From: Rachycentron canadum
Taxonomy: Eukaryota; Chordata; Actinopteri; Carangiformes; Rachycentridae
Assembly (NCBI GenBank): GCA_038496675.1
Contig: CM076655.1
Location: forward strand, 25,046,840-25,110,839
Length of the DNA stretch: 64,000 bases
Direction: 5' to 3'
In this document: in pieces, positions 48,401 through 58,335 of the stretch
Numbering within the stretch: position 1 is the first letter of the stretch
How the letters are laid out: the number at the start of each line of letters is the position of its first letter
Notes under the pieces: model-generated
What the model was told of the DNA's origin: nothing
The model's input: the letters and a program-made list of their open reading frames with translations, nothing else
Database searches by the model: none
Program-made: the position numbers and the translations under genes

Positions 48401-51400
48401 AGAAATCTTTAAAATGTTAACAGACGTGAAACTCCCCCAAAACCACAGTCCCTATCTCTGTTGGTTTAACAGTGTTGGAAAGGTTGGTGACAACTAGGAA
48501 CTGGACCAGGGTCAGTTCAAACACCAAGGAGGATTCCTTATCTACTGAACTATCCATCCACCTGAGGGCAGTGTGCAGCTGTTCTGTCCAGATGTCATTG
48601 AACATACCACCAAGTTTTACGACGATGTAGTCGCCATGACTCCCAACATCATGATCCTTAATCTCAGGTCCCTGAGGGTCAGATTAAAGATGGACACTGA
48701 CACCGAATATATAAAATACATGTAACAAGCTAGCGAACACCAGCTAATTTGATCTGAGAAGAAGTCACCTGCCGGCAGAAGAAGAAAGCAGAAGAGTGGA
48801 TGTGCTCCATCAAGGTGAAGCCACCACGAAGATAAAAAAAAACAAAACAACACATTATTTATTAGTGCTATTTTTTTCATGTCCTTAAAAGCTGGATGTC
48901 ATTCAGTTAACTGCCTCCTGGGAGAATGAATCACATTTTGGTCAACATCATTCACTTTGGATTGAATTACAACAACAACAGGAAGCTGCTGTGAACATCT
49001 CTGGTCCATTAACGGTCACAGGAGCCCAGGACGAACTGTCTCTGTCTGTCTCCGTCCTCTCTAAAGCGACAAAGATGGACGAGGGTTTCAGCCGTACTTT
49101 TTCCTTCTGTCATGAAAACCAAGCATCGTTGTTCTCCCAGTTCTCTTCTCTGAACAGAGAGAGAGATGAATGAGAAGAGAAACTTGACAAGATGACAAAG
49201 CTTTGTCAGATTAAAGATTCTAGTTTTTCCCAAAGTCTCCATATCTGGGTCGTTTTAAAATAACCGAGGACTAGCTGAGCTCTGGTGACGTGTTCGACAG
49301 CTGTGAGCGTCTCACAACCTCAGGCTCACTGTTTTTAGCTGTTAGACCAATGGTCTCTGTTTGATTGACAGCCTGTACCACACAATCGGGATAGAGCAGG
49401 TCAGATCCACCTCTCACTCCTCCTCAGGTCCCTGGTTCAACGCCCGACTGTCTGAACCCGTTCCAGCACGTCGAGCCTCCCTGTCTCTGTGGCTTCTCCT
49501 TCTGTGTTAGACAAACAGATACATTTCACTCGATTCTCAGGGAGTTTCTCTGGGCTCAACGTGCAGTCACATCAAAAACACAGAAGTATACAAACACAAC
49601 ATAACGTGGATGTGATCATGACAACGAACACTTTAGTCCTCGTTTACTTATGTGGCCCAGTTTCCTAAAGCAGGTTAAAAATAAGTCCACAAACCCCAGC
49701 TTCCTCAAATACACCAACAAATTAAACTAAACCAGTAAAAGTGACCATCAACAGTCAAGTAATGAGTCTTTGTTTCCAACATGAGGCACAATACAACATC
49801 TCTCTCCTCTGATTTCCTCACAGGGAAAGCTCTTCATCGTAGTGTTTGTATTGTGGGAGATCGATCTGCAGCCAGAACGCACAACACACACAGCAACAAA
49901 CACACAACATGACGTAATGATAATGCAGGAGAACTCACGATGTACCGCGATCTACCCTTAAAAGCTCACAACCATACAACTGTCGTTCTGTGTGTTTGTG
50001 TGACCCTCAGTGTCTCAGATGGTGATCGAGGAGGTGAGCGTTCTGCAGACGCAGCTGGAGATCGAGAAGTCGTGCAGGGAAAATGCAGAGGCCTTGGCTA
50101 CAAAGGTCAGACACACACACACACACACACACAATAATCAATGCTACAAGATTAGCATTGTCAGGGTCCAGCTGCATTAGCAGGTGAATGAACAGTTGAG
50201 TCAGGATGATTCTGCACAGACATGATCTGACCTCATGATGAGTCTGTTTCTGCCTCCAGAGCACAAACAGGCTTTAGACACAGCCTCTGTCTCTGAATGC
50301 AGTTTCAATAAATCATGATCATTTATTATACATGTTGCGATGTTATGATGCCTTCATCACCGTCAACACCTGTGAACTTTGACCTCCAGCTCAACTGTGA
50401 GAACAGGAAGTTGAAGTACCTGAGTCTGTCGTCCCGGCCATGTTTGGACGAGCTGCTTCCCAGCATCTCAGACTGCATCGCCCTGGAGACCGATGCAGAC
50501 GCAGATGGCGCAGACGGCAGTGCAGACACCTTCACACAGTACCGGCAGCAGGTCAAAGGTATCTTCAGCACAGCACCTGTGGCTCACCTGGTGGAGCTCC
50601 TGCTGTTGAGGCTCTGTCTTGACCACAGTGTTGTGGGTTCGAGTCCAAACTGTGGCTCTTTCCTGGTTGTTGTCCGGTCCAACCCTCTCTGTTCCTCTTT
50701 ACTGGAGCTCAAGTGAGAGACTCTTTTGCAATAACGCCAACAAACTTTGTTTCAGTGATAATGACGTTGACCTTCCTTCTAGAGGACAGAAGGTCAACTT
50801 TTATACAAAAATACCAAAAAGCTGCAGTTAAATTTAATCCTGCTCTCCAGAGGATGAACATGATCTATTTAAGGTGTTTCATGAGCTTTCTAATAATTGG
50901 AACATGGTGCCATATGTGATGTTATGTCGATCCCCTAATTCATCCCCTGCTTTCTGGTCTATTTTCCTCTAAATGAACCATCATTTAAAAAATGAACATC
51001 ATGTTGTATTGAAGACTTGAAACTAGAGACTGAGACCATAAACTCATTAGGAAAACGTTTACTGAGCTAATAAATCAAGGAGAAGTAGGGACATTTTCCC
51101 ATAGACTTCAATACCATCTGACTTCTTTAACAACCAGTGGAGTCGCCCCCTGATGGTCAGTAGAGAGAATGAAGGTTGGAGGCTCTTCAGCACTCAACAG
51201 TCTTTGAGTAACTTCACTGTCACATGTTGATCTTTTTGTTTCTTTCGTCAGAGCTGAGGGAGACCGTGAACAGCTTGTTGGAGGAAAAGAAGAATTTTGT
51301 TTGTCAGGTTCATGACCAGCAGAGGAGGATAGAGGAGCTGACTGTACAGGTGAGGAGGGAGCACAACGTTAAAGCATATGTACGTTTAAACGGACGGACG

Positions 51401-53186
51401 GAAGCTCGCGAAGAGGCTGCGACTCATCGCTGATACAGATTCATAAACACAGAAAATGAACATTTTCAACATGTCTGGCCTCTGATTCTGCAGACGGAGA
51501 GAGATCAGGCAGAGATGAAGGAGCTCCGTGAAACTGTTGAGCAGCAAAACAAAACCATCAAGAGATTTAACAGAGGTGAGTCACAGAAGGTTGAATTCAA
51601 ACCTTCATTTAGCTGAAACTGACATTACCACAGACTATATCCAGCATATGAGGTTCACATCCATCATAAACACATGAAATAATAAATAAACAGATCCCTC
51701 TGTTATTCACTTATATCATCATCATCATCATCATCATCGGGTGTCCAGTATCAGTGACTACACTGACCCCATCAGTTGATCTGTAAAGGTGCAGGTGGAT
51801 GTGTATTAGCATTTTAAAATGAACTGTACACATGTTAGCATGCTAATATTAGCCTGTTAGCATGAAGTGATCTGTTTGAACTAAATACAGCTTGAATTTA
51901 AATGTAATCATTGTAATGTGTTGTTTTTGTCGTCTCTTCTTTGTTGGTGCAGTGTCCATGATGGCAGCTCAGGAGTACGAGGGGATGAAGGAGCAGCTGG
52001 ACCTGGAGCAGAGTCTGAGGGTCAAAGCTGAGACGTACGCACACGAGGTGAAGACACAGAAACAGAGTAACACGCTGTCGGTGTGTCACTGTAACACACA
52101 GTACAAAAGAAAGATGGAGTGCAAGTATAAGTGTGTAGATATTCAGCTAACGTTCACATTAGCTTGGAAAAGCAGCTTCACTGGTGCTGTAATAGGGTCT
52201 ATACACACATCTATGTGTTTTTATTTATTGAAGGTCATTACAGCTCATATTTAACTGATGTTTCCATATGGTGAACATGTGAAAGTCATCCTCACGCCTT
52301 ACTGCCGAGCCATACTGGCTCTGTGAAGTCGTCAAGTCTGATGATGATATGACTGACTCTTTCCATGAAGCTGTAGCGTGGTCCTGCTGTTGGTGACCTG
52401 CGTTGTTGTGTTGATAATTGATGTGTAGTCTCCGATTAATGAAATGTCCTGAATCTGCTGTTTACTGACCTGAATAGTGAAGAGCCCGGAGGATTCAAAC
52501 CGACTGTGTGTGATGGACAAACTGGGGCGAAATGTTGAAGTTAAACTGCAGACGATGATGATTCTCCCTCTCCTCTCCTGCTCCCCTGGTCTCCATCCCT
52601 TCCTCCTCCTCCCGTAGATGCTGGTGAAGCAGAAGGAGGCCAACAGGCAGAGCATGCTGCTGCTGCAGAGCACCGAGCCCAGCGTTCAGCTGCTGAAAGC
52701 TCTGGAGGACGTCGCTGCTGTCACCAAAACCTTGGAGGAGGAGCGTCTGCAGCATCAGCAGAAGGTAACGCATGGAAACCTGTGACATCACAGAGGCTAC
52801 GTCCATCTTTACCTACAGTCTGTGGTGACGTCCACGGCCTGTTTTAGTTTGAAAAGTCTGGGGTTGTGTTGTCTGGAAGTGTCTTCACCAGAAGATGCCT
52901 GTTAAACATGGTCTCTCATTATTTAGGAGTAAAATGTGTTCATGTAGCATTTGGTCTTGTCTCTGTGCTGCTCTGTAGAAATGATTTAGCTCTGGAGACA
53001 TTAAGTCAAAGGTCACTCACTGGCTGAAGCCTTGAAGATGTTTCTCCACCAGGATCAGTTGTATGACTGGGATTCTCCAGTTTTCACTGATGGTGCGTGA
53101 GGGTCACTGAGGTCACATGTCCTTCAAGACAAAAACAGGAGAAAAATGAACGAGCAACAATCAAAAGAAGATTTTACCTGCATTAA

Positions 53187-53232
<46 letters not shown>

Positions 53233-53393
53233 GTTCAGACCCTGGAGGCCCAGCTTGAGCAGAGCTGTGTGAAGAAGCAGTTGGAGGCTCTGCAGAGGCA
53301 GCTGGAGCTGCTGGAGGTGGAGAAGAAGGAGGTGGAGGGACGACTGGAGCGGGCAGAGAAGAAGAACGAGGAGCTGGAGAACAGAGGTGGGAG

Positions 53394-53431
<38 letters not shown>

Positions 53432-55474
53432 NNNNNNNNNNNNNNNNNNNNNNNNNNNNNNNNNNNNNNNNNNNNNNNNNNNNNNNNNNNNNNNNNNNNN
53501 NNNNNNNNNNNNNNNNNNNNNNNNNNNNNNNNNNNNNNNNNNNNNNNNNNNNNNNNNNNNNNNNNNNNNNNNNNNNNNNNNNNNNNNNNNNNNNNNNNNN
53601 NNNNNNNNNNNNNNNNNNNNNNNNNNNNNNNNNNNNNNNNNNNNNNNNNNNNNNNNNNNNNNNNNNNNNNNNNNNNNNNNNNNNNNNNNNNNNNNNNNNN
53701 NNNNNNNNNNNNNNNNNNNNNNNNNNNNNNNNNNNNNNNNNNNNNNNNNNNNNNNNNNNNNNNNNNNNNNNNNNNNNNNNNNNNNNNNNNNNNNNNNNNN
53801 NNNNNNNNNNNNNNNNCTCCCCCGCCTCCTCCACCTCCCCCATCGAGATGCAACCCCCTCAGGTGAGGATGCTGTGACGCTCTGTTACAGACATGAGGCT
53901 GGTGCTGAGGCATCATGGGACGGCATCAGGTCAAACTGTCCACCCTGTAAACAAACGGGTGATATGAGGGGTCATCAGGGACATTATCGAGAATTACCAC
54001 TATATATATATATATATATATCACCTCTTCTTAAGCACAATATTATAAGGGAGCTTTTCAGCTGTGTATATAAGAACATTTTACTCATGTTAGAGTTAAT
54101 TAAGTTATCAAGTTATTATGAGACATTTTTAGTTGTGTATGTATGAGTATACATTGCTGTCTAGTGTGTGTGAGGTTTTCTGTAGAAAATGTGAGTGAGA
54201 TTGGTTTCTTTCTTATATGTATATGCATGTTAATTGTAGATAATGTCCCTGATGGCCGCTCATAGCTGTAGTCAGCTCCCTGGAAGAAGAAGCTGTTAAA
54301 CTGAGCAGGAATCATTGTTTGATGTGTCTCAGCCTGCAGGAGGTCGACAGTGGTAGAACTGGGTTCATTTATTTATAGAAGACTTTTAACAACCAGGTTG
54401 ATAAAGGACTTTGATCGACACAGTAAAGCGGGAATAATCAAGGCAGTAACAGAAACACGGGCTGGAAACAAAGCAGAGACGATACAGTTAATGTCTCTCG
54501 CTCTCTCTCTCTCTCAGTTCACTGATCGCCATCATGAGGAAGTCTTCAAAAGGTTCGAAAGCTGCTGTGAAGGCCGAACAGCCTCCAGGTGAGCTCAGTC
54601 ACACCTGTGTGTTTTCACTGATGAACTGTTCCATCACTGTATTTGTTAGTTTATATGATGATGATGATGATGATGACGGATAGTAAATAATATATTTAAA
54701 CATTTTTACCATGTGCTAGTTCATTGTGATGGTTTGGTGTATGTTATTTTCTAGGGGCTGACGGGAGCTGGTTAATCTGACCCTCTTTATCTAACCTGTA
54801 ATCCTTCTCTCTCGCCCTCCAGCTGCTGAGGGCGTGGACGACGTCAAGGTGAAGGCCGTCAACGAGATGATGGAGAGGATCAAACATGGCGTCGTCCTGC
54901 GGCCCGTCAAGAGTCAGGAGAGCAAGGTGAGGACACTTGTTGTTTATTTACTGATGTGTATTTTTATTATTTAGTATTTTCTGATATTGAATCTAATAGT
55001 CAGAGAATTAATCTGCCGAGCTGAAATGTTACCTACATATATTAAATGTGCATTCGGGGCAGGTCTCATGATTTTTGACCCTGCAGCCAACAGTAGTAAA
55101 GGGTCAAAGGTCAAAGGTCACATCACCTTGACAGCAGAGGTGATCATTTAAAAAAATATCAATAACTTCAAAGCAGAATCAAAACATGTGAAAGCAACAG
55201 AGAGGATTCATTGTCCAGCTTCACTGTAGCTCCTCTTCCTCCTCCCTCTCCTCCTCTTCCTCCTCTAAAGATCAGGACGTGTAAACACCGTCCGCTCGTC
55301 TGTTTCATGATCTCTGATTGTTCCCCTCTCTCTCTCCTCCATGTCTCTCCCTCGTGCTGCACAGAGAGTAGCAGTAAAAGTGAGTATATTGACGTTTGTA
55401 TCAATCTTGTGACGCGATGTCGTTGTTGTTCCCTGGGGAGAACAAAAAAAAGACTTTTCCCTCCCCCTGGCTGC

Positions 55475-55511
<37 letters not shown>

Positions 55512-56875
55512 TAAACCCAGTTTAATCAGTTCAACACATCTTGGGTTGGACCCCCCCACAGCCCTCCACTAATGGACGACGTCCTGCAGAACCAGCAGAT
55601 GTTGTTTCAAGAGCAGTAATTTACAACTTTCCAACGAAAAAGGAAAATAATTAGTTTTTGTTTTTTTCCCCAGCAGCCTCCGATATGTGAGGAGAAACAA
55701 CAGGAGAGCGCCATGGACGAACTGAAAGGAATCCTGGTAAAAGTGGGTTGATATTTTACATCGTTTGACGCCACAAAGCTTCATGATTCAGTCTGTATCT
55801 GTATAAGTTTGTTAGAATAGTGAAATAAAATAAAATAAAATAGGTGAGAGGAAACATTTCTCTGTAAATCTGGTTCAATTTCACCAATTCTGACCAAGAC
55901 CTCCGCTAACTACCCACCAACCTCCACTAACTACCCATCAGCCTCCAGAAACTACCCATCAACCTCCACCAACTACCCAACAACATCCACTAACTACCCA
56001 TCAACCTCCGCTAACTACACATCAACCTTAACTACCCATCAACCTCCACAAACTACCCACCAACCTCCACAAACTACCCACCAACCTCCACTAACTACCC
56101 ATCAACCTCCACAAACTACCCACCAACCTCCACTAACTACCCATCAACCTCCACAAACTACCCACCAACCTCCACTAACTACCCATCAACCTCCGCTAAC
56201 TACCCATCAACCTCTGCTAACTACCCATCAACCTCCACCAACTACCCATCAACCGCTAACTACCCATCAGCCTCCAGAAACTACCCATCAGCCTCCACTA
56301 ACTACCCATCAACCTTAACTACCCATCAGCCTCCACTAACTACCCATCAGCCTCCACTAACTAGTTATAATAATTCTATTAAGTTGAATATATTTTGTGA
56401 GTAACGTTTGCGTTGCTCCTCCAGGAGACGGTGAAGAGGAGCCCCAGCAGAGGCTCCCAGGAGTCCGGCCCGTCTCCTCCGGGGAAGAAGGACAGTGAGC
56501 TGGAGGTCATCCTGAGACGCAGGCGCAACAAGGCGGGAGAGGCCGGCTCTGGAGGTGACCCCCCCCTCATGTTTTTTGTTGATTTTATCCAACTTATATC
56601 TCTGGTGTAGATACAACATTAAGTTTTACTGTGAAATTCTGTTTCATGTGGAAGGAAGTTAAACCAGTGAGACGTATACGACCTTAAATACACTTTAAAT
56701 GGAGCCTGAAGCTGTGTGTGACGGACACAGCTCAGTCAGCTCGGGGTTCATCTGAGGCTGTTGTTCATTATGGCGCCGCTGTGTTGGTCGATTTTCACAA
56801 CATGTGGTGTTAACACTGCAGAGGTCAGAGGTTCGATTCCTGCACTCCAAACAAATGTCATGCTGTGAGAGAGAG

Positions 56876-56952
<77 letters not shown>

Positions 56953-58335
56953 TCCAGAAGAGGGCGTGCTCCCCCACAGATTGAACACACTGTGTATTGA
57001 GGTCATATTATCAGCTTTTCCATGATTGATTGACCTCGTGAAGCAGAGAGAGACCAGGGGCCAGTGGCACAAAACGCCTTAACTAGAGATTTTCCTTAAA
57101 GTCTGAGTTAAACTTTCCTTTAAATGTTCACTGGTGTTTTCTTCTTATCTTAGTTTTATACTTAAGTGTTCCATCACAGACCTTAGTGACCAAAGTCAGG
57201 TGCCTCTGACTCAACTTCACCATGGCTGAGCACTTTCCACAGCTTTATCACTTTAGGCCACATGATCTTTAACAACGAAAACTAGGATTTTCTCCTTTCT
57301 CCTTAGCTGAGGGAGTTACTTAAGGGTGATACGTTCGTTTTCTTCTTTATCCTCAATAACTCAGTCATGTTATGTCAGATCTGGCCTCAGATCGTTGATG
57401 TGTGACTCGTCTTGTGAACGAGCAAATAAAAGAAAACTTCTTCCTGTTCAGACGAGCGGGAGGGCCAGATGAGCCACGTCTCCTCCTCCGACAGCCTGAA
57501 CGGGGGGCGTGCCAGCAGTGACTCGGGCAAGGATCCAGAGGGGCAGGTGGGGCTGCTGAGCCTCCCCTCTGACCCGGCGGGATCCAGACCTGCTCAGGAG
57601 AGACGGGGGTCGGGGCCGGGACCTATCGTGGCCAGAAGGAAGAGCTCTGACACGGGCCGGGAGTCCAGAGTGGGGTCCTGGCAGGAGAGGAGGTCCTGCA
57701 GCTCCCTGTCCGAGAAGGAGACGGTTGAGTCTCCGGTCAAAAACGGCTGCATCAACAGGTGGAGCATCACTGCACCACAGGGGGGGGGGCAGAGGGGGCT
57801 ACGCTAACTCAGCTGACTAATTAGGGTTACTCTCATTATCAATTAATTCACTTACCAGTGAATTGATTGATTCCAAAAGAAGTAAAAATGATCCCTCACA
57901 CATTTTAAGTTTTAACAATTGATTATCAAATGTTTCTGATAATCAACTAATGGATTAATTTAGTAATTTTACCATTAACCACAGCAACCACAATTTCTGA
58001 CTATGTGATTGTATGAATTAGGTAAGTTGGTAGGCTGACAGTCTGACTGGTTAGCTGCTAGGTCCGGAGGTAGGTAGGTAGGTAGGTAGGTAGGTAGGTA
58101 GGTTAGGGTTAGGTTAGTATGTAGGTAGGTTGTTTTAGGTGCTCTTCTTCTTCTGAAGATAAACAGTGTTTGGTTTGATTACTCGCTTGTCTCTGCTCCA
58201 CTCAGTGTTGGGGAGGATGATCAAAACCTGAAGTGTGTCCAGTCAAACGGGGTTGACCACGGCGAACCTGGCGAGGATGCACCTGCCGCCGTCTGCGCTG
58301 GCCCGGTCAACGGCAGCGCTGATGCTGAGTGCTAA
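33454..58335 (+). CDS. shtn1: Shootin-family coiled-coil protein (whole gene span)
   Basis: At least 17 coding exons spread over 25 kb encode about 600 residues, close to the roughly 630 of human shootin-1. Shootins couple actin retrograde flow to L1-type adhesion molecules in growth cones and help set neuronal polarity. Family hallmarks are VSQMVIEEV, LEIEKSCRENAEALATK, QQLELLE-type coiled coils, a proline run, AVNEMMERIKHGVVLRPV, MDELKGIL and SELEVILRRRR. The probable first exon is 33454-33498 (ATG to CAG|GTAAAG, 15 codons). The usual second exon (EYEDLRAEN region of the human protein) was not found; it may be in the gap at 40718-40951 or absent, since the first exon and 41405 are both in phase 0. 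Part of one exon is lost in the gap at 53432-53816. Fish have several shootin paralogues, so the symbol is provisional. Confidence 0.85.
33840..34510. repeat. Degenerate tandem array with GTGCCTTGCTCC units, shtn intron 1
   Basis: Units of about 60-65 bp (range about 40-125) begin GTGCCTTGCTCC and end with a GGGAATT.AACCCTCAACCTC-like box. Starts are visible near 33845, 33933, 34000, 34155, 34246, 34308, 34434 and 34497. The second box resembles a reversed tRNA B box (GGTTCGAATCCC), as in the tails of common fish retroposons. Units are well diverged from each other, so the array is old. Confidence 0.7.
34511..36224. other. shtn intron 1, no gene
   Basis: Around 35300-35460 lies a GC-rich patch whose reverse strand contains GCGGTTCGATTCCC, a B-box-like sequence, without a foldable tRNA around it. 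No exon of shtn with the expected EYE.L..EN sequence was found here. Confidence 0.4.
36225..36345 (-). repeat. Fish dispersed repeat fragment, reverse
   Basis: Contains GGAATTTGCATGTTCTCC, GTGCGTTTCCTCCGG and GGCGACTCTAAATTGGCC, which match the tail of the element at 7150 and 24955 in reverse orientation. The copy is truncated on both sides. Confidence 0.65.
36346..38224. other. shtn intron 1, no gene
   Basis: No exon or clear repeat was recognised. Open frames of 60-108 codons lack splice context or family resemblance. Confidence 0.4.
38225..38545 (+). repeat. Family A dispersed repeat, long copy
   Basis: One of the most complete copies here. The left part (TTGAAACCAGAAGAAACC, GGAGAAGGTGGAGCTAAGGA, GTCAATCACACAGTAGCCAC) is the reverse of the 15470 and 45065 fragments. 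The right part (CTGGTCTATTTTCCTCTAAA to CTTCAATACAATCTGACTTC) matches 11936-12200 and 50925-51195. It shows that the separate fragments belong to one element. Confidence 0.85.
38546..40501. other. shtn intron 1, no gene
   Basis: A GGGAGGGAGC-type purine tract lies at about 39437-39483 and produces a Gly/Glu-rich open frame on one strand and a Pro/Ser-rich one on the other. No exon was recognised. Confidence 0.45.
40502..40717. repeat. Direct duplicate left of assembly gap
   Basis: These 216 bp are repeated at 40952-41163 with a single visible 4-bp difference (ACAGAGAG against ACAG-equivalent shortening near the AATAAAGA word). The gap lies exactly between the copies. Confidence 0.95.
40718..40951. 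other. Assembly gap (234 N) in shtn intron
   Basis: Run of N bounded by the two direct duplicates. The open frames crossing it are meaningless. It could conceal further tandem copies or be a scaffolding artefact. Confidence 0.99.
40952..41163. repeat. Direct duplicate right of assembly gap
   Basis: Second copy of 40502-40717, starting directly after the last N with CTCCTATTGGCTCCAG and ending GGCTTTGGAGCTGA, after which unique sequence continues. Confidence 0.95.
41405..53386 (+). CDS. shtn1: shtn coiled-coil exon block
   Basis: Nine consecutive exons join without frame breaks: 41405-41465, 50011-50105, 50390-50558, 51252-51349, 51494-51575, 51953-52047, 52618-52764 and 53233-53386, preceded by the probable first exon 33454-33498. 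Phases alternate consistently (1,0,1,0,1,0,0,1). They encode the N-terminal and middle coiled coils: CNRLTEERDEAERQL, VSQMVIEEVSVLQ, an acidic loop with ETDADADGADGSADT, ELRETVNSLLEEKK, TERDQAEMKELRE, AAQEYEGMKEQLDLE, LLLQSTEPSVQLLKAL and KKQLEALQRQLELLE. The acidic loop corresponds to the human DDEDSTTDTDGAAE region. Most exons begin at GEX-type coiled-coil heptad positions, as usual for this family. Confidence 0.85.
41600..41725 (+). repeat. tRNA-promoter-like SINE, deleted copy
   Basis: Shares GTTATGACCTCATCATTAG, CTGTTGCTCGGC and TTCGATTCCCACGTG with the reverse strand of 7435-7690, but lacks the internal section between GGC and the B box. Confidence 0.65.
41726..43594. other. shtn large intron, no gene
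   Basis: Contains a C-run and G-run pair (about 41872-41881 and 41960-41966). A tRNA-like GTGGTCCAGTGGTTAGAACT word near 43510 is an A-box-type SINE fragment. No exon was recognised. Confidence 0.45.
43595..43790 (+). repeat. Family A dispersed repeat, internally deleted copy
   Basis: The words GGCCATCTTG and TTTTTTGAAACCAGAA are joined directly to GGAGTCGCCCCCTGATGGTC, skipping the central part present at 38225-38545. The deletion junction is informative for the element's structure. Confidence 0.75.
43791..45064. other. shtn large intron, no gene
   Basis: No named repeat or supported exon was seen. Confidence 0.35.
45065..45400 (-). repeat. Family A repeat followed by tRNA-like SINE tail
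   Basis: 45065-45240 matches the reverse of family A (GATTGACAGACTGTCCCACC, CTCCACCCCTCACTCCTCCT, ACCAAGATGGCC). At 45310-45390 follows GTCAGGATTCAAACCCACAA, a reversed B-box-type retroposon tail. These may be two insertions side by side. Confidence 0.7.
45401..49349. other. shtn large intron, no gene
   Basis: Mostly unique-looking sequence with short A or T runs (45832-45847; 46027-46035) and tRNA-like words near 45590-45645 and 48500-48560 that may be old SINEs. Open frames such as 46263-46547 have no family resemblance. Confidence 0.4.
49350..49430 (-). repeat. Family A repeat, short fragment
   Basis: TTGATTGACAGCCTGTACC followed by CGGGATAGAGCAGGTCAG and CTCTCACTCCTCCTCAG corresponds to part of the 45065 copy. 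It is truncated on both sides. Confidence 0.6.
50575..50720 (+). repeat. tRNA-derived SINE in shtn intron
   Basis: An A-box-like TGGCTCACCTGG (about 50580) and a B-box-like GGGTTCGAGTCC (about 50635) stand about 55 bp apart, followed by sequence typical of fish tRNA-derived SINEs. The intervening part does not fold into a tRNA with paired stems, so this is a SINE and not a tRNA gene. Confidence 0.6.
50925..51195 (+). repeat. Family A dispersed repeat in shtn intron
   Basis: Near-identical to 11936-12200 and to the right half of 38225-38545. It ends 57 bp before the shtn exon at 51252, so it forms most of that short intron. Confidence 0.85.
51714..51738. repeat. ATC trinucleotide microsatellite
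   Basis: About eight pure ATC units in the intron after the 51494-51575 exon. Confidence 0.9.
53189..53230. repeat. (GT)21 tract forming the 3' splice-site region of an shtn exon
   Basis: Forty-two bases of uninterrupted GT end directly at TAG and the exon start (53233). They replace the usual polypyrimidine tract. A complementary CA tract begins nine bases after the same exon. Confidence 0.95.
53395..53431. repeat. (CA)18 tract running into assembly gap
   Basis: Begins nine bases after the donor of the exon ending at 53386 and continues to the first N, so its true length is unknown. Confidence 0.95.
53432..53816. other. Assembly gap (385 N) within shtn
   Basis: The gap removes the end of an intron and the first part of the proline-rich exon. 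It begins in a CA microsatellite, a common cause of assembly breaks. Confidence 0.99.
53817..58335 (+). CDS. shtn1: shtn C-terminal exon block
   Basis: Exons, all in frame: 53817-53862 (partial, after the gap; proline run ending SRCNPL), 54518-54588 (SLIAIMRKSSKGSK), 54823-54926 (VKAVNEMMERIKHG), 55365-55379 (15-nt micro-exon, RVAVK), 55674-55736 (ESAMDELKGIL), 56425-56554 (SELEVILRRRRNKAGE), 57452-57758 (a Ser/Gly/Arg-rich region of 102 codons with RRGSG and RRKSSDTG, likely phosphorylation-prone) and 58206-58335, which ends DAEC and TAA. The order proline run, basic helix, DELKGIL, LRRRR and disordered Ser-rich tail equals that of human shootin-1. The 55674 acceptor is CAGCAG, so an isoform lacking one Gln is possible. 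Confidence 0.85.
54656..54676. repeat. ATG trinucleotide microsatellite
   Basis: About seven GATGAT units in the shtn intron after the 54518-54588 exon. Confidence 0.85.
55476..55507. repeat. AC microsatellite
   Basis: About 16 AC units in the intron after the 15-nt shtn exon. Confidence 0.9.
55894..56363. repeat. About 21-bp minisatellite, shtn intron
   Basis: More than 20 units of the type CCTCCACTAACTACCCATCAA fill the intron before the 56425 exon. Variants include CCACCAA, CCATCAG and ACAAACTACC, and a few units are shortened. The strand is markedly C/A-rich with almost no G. Confidence 0.95.
56555..57451. other. shtn intron with long TG tract
   Basis: A pure TG run of about 34 units at 56877-56945 (plus ATGTGTG) is preceded by a B-box-like AGAGGTTCGATTCC at about 56826, a probable SINE remnant. 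The alternating TG tract could adopt Z-DNA. Confidence 0.8.
58072..58112. repeat. AGGT tetranucleotide microsatellite
   Basis: About nine TAGG units continuing into GTTAGGGTTAGG, in the last shtn intron. Confidence 0.9.

Noticed and set aside
50575..50720. Possible functional tRNA gene
   Set aside because: A and B boxes are present but the cloverleaf stems do not pair; better explained as a tRNA-derived SINE.
53161..53916. Long open frames of 159-251 codons on both strands
   Set aside because: They consist of N-gap placeholder residues and Thr-His or Cys-Val dipeptides from the GT/CA tracts.
56695..57072. His-Thr repeat proteins
   Set aside because: Translation of the TG/CA microsatellite.
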